From assembly GCA_946408145.1 (NCBI GenBank), contig CAMJQX010000111.1:1-5649 (forward strand): a stretch of 5,649 bases of DNA. Direction: 5' to 3'. Source of the stretch: an uncultured Clostridia bacterium. Lineage in GTDB: Bacteria; Bacillota_A; Clostridia; Oscillospirales; Oscillospiraceae. Positions 5,587-5,649 of the stretch are shown piece after piece. The position numbers and the translations under genes were made by a program. The notes beneath the pieces were generated by a model. That model did not search any database. It had not been told where the DNA came from and saw nothing but the letters and a program-made list of their open reading frames with translations. Within the stretch, counting starts at the first letter, position 1. Each line of letters begins with the position of its first letter.

Positions 5587-5649
5587 GCGGAAGCGGAGAC
5601 AGCACCGATTTCGTCCGCGGACAACTTCCCATCCCGCGGCACTCCAGGC
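5580..5649 (-). promoter_or_regulatory. Tetrahydrofolate riboswitch (class I type), 3' part; 5' arm lies beyond the window
   Basis: Read on the - strand. A P3 stem pairs CCGCGG (complement of 5634-5639) with CCGCGG (complement of 5615-5620) around a 13-nt loop GAUGGGAAGUUGU, followed directly by ACGAA and then CGGUG. From memory, the known THF riboswitch has a 13-nt P3 loop AAUGGGAUGUCGU followed by ACGAA; 10 of 13 loop bases agree. That class folds its loop GGAUG onto a downstream CAUCC. Here the loop has GGAAG (complement of 5625-5629) and the downstream strand has CUUCC (complement of 5589-5593), a compensatory change that keeps all five pairs. The following CGCUGCCACC would be the 3' side of P1. 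The 5' sides of P1 and P2 fall outside the window, and a P4-like hairpin is not evident, so this is a strong but incomplete match. Location directly before folT fits the known role of the class. Confidence 0.74.

Noticed and set aside
5033..5632. Extension of the cyclo-ligase to 381 residues
   Set aside because: The added region is out-of-frame folT and its untranslated leader, rich in R, P, A and S. The internal ATG at 5032 with GGAGGT fits the family length.
1..5649. CRISPR, insertion sequence, tRNA/rRNA, toxin-antitoxin or phage-defence features
   Set aside because: No spaced repeats, terminal inverted repeats with transposase, cloverleaf, or defence-type domains were seen; all coding sequence is accounted for by the genes listed.

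Overview
The window looks like a chromosomal segment of a GC-rich member of the Clostridia, most likely the Oscillospirales/Ruminococcaceae-type gut Firmicutes. The grounds are strong AGGAGG-type ribosome binding sites throughout, a HemZ-type gene end, a group II ECF folate transporter subunit with a tetrahydrofolate-type leader, and a small P-loop protein of a kind I associate with Clostridia. No phage, transposon, CRISPR or rRNA/tRNA sequence is visible. The taxonomic call is inference.

Layout from left to right. Positions 1-1136 (+): the 3' end of hemZ, then a uridine-kinase-like P-loop kinase joined to it by a TGATG stop/start overlap. Positions 1174-1216: a bidirectional intrinsic terminator at the convergent junction. 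Positions 1229-3807 (-): an apparent three-gene operon read right to left, consisting of an integral-membrane acyltransferase-3 protein, a MalY/PatB-type PLP C-S lyase/aminotransferase and a small CGYC thioredoxin-fold protein. The last two overlap by ATGA. Positions 3808-4019: a divergent intergenic region with a good promoter for the leftward operon and a weaker one for the rightward gene. Positions 4020-4433 (+): a 137-residue P-loop ATP-binding protein of unknown function that starts at TTG. Positions 4452-4487: a second bidirectional terminator. Positions 4487-5532 (-): folT (folate ECF S component) and a 5-formyltetrahydrofolate cyclo-ligase gene, overlapping by ATGA. Positions 5541-5649 (-): the folT leader.

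The most interesting element is the folT leader. It carries the 3' two-thirds of what looks like a class-I tetrahydrofolate riboswitch: P3, its 13-nt loop, the ACGAA junction and the 3' pseudoknot strand. The rest lies beyond the window edge. The aptamer is followed by two mutually exclusive hairpins, one of which buries the folT Shine-Dalgarno sequence. This suggests a translational OFF switch by which reduced folate shuts down both its own uptake (FolT) and the re-entry of 5-formyl-THF into the active pool (cyclo-ligase).

No stretch longer than 300 bases lacks a gene. Several long open frames run opposite the real genes, including one of 713 codons. They are side effects of the high GC content and were rejected.
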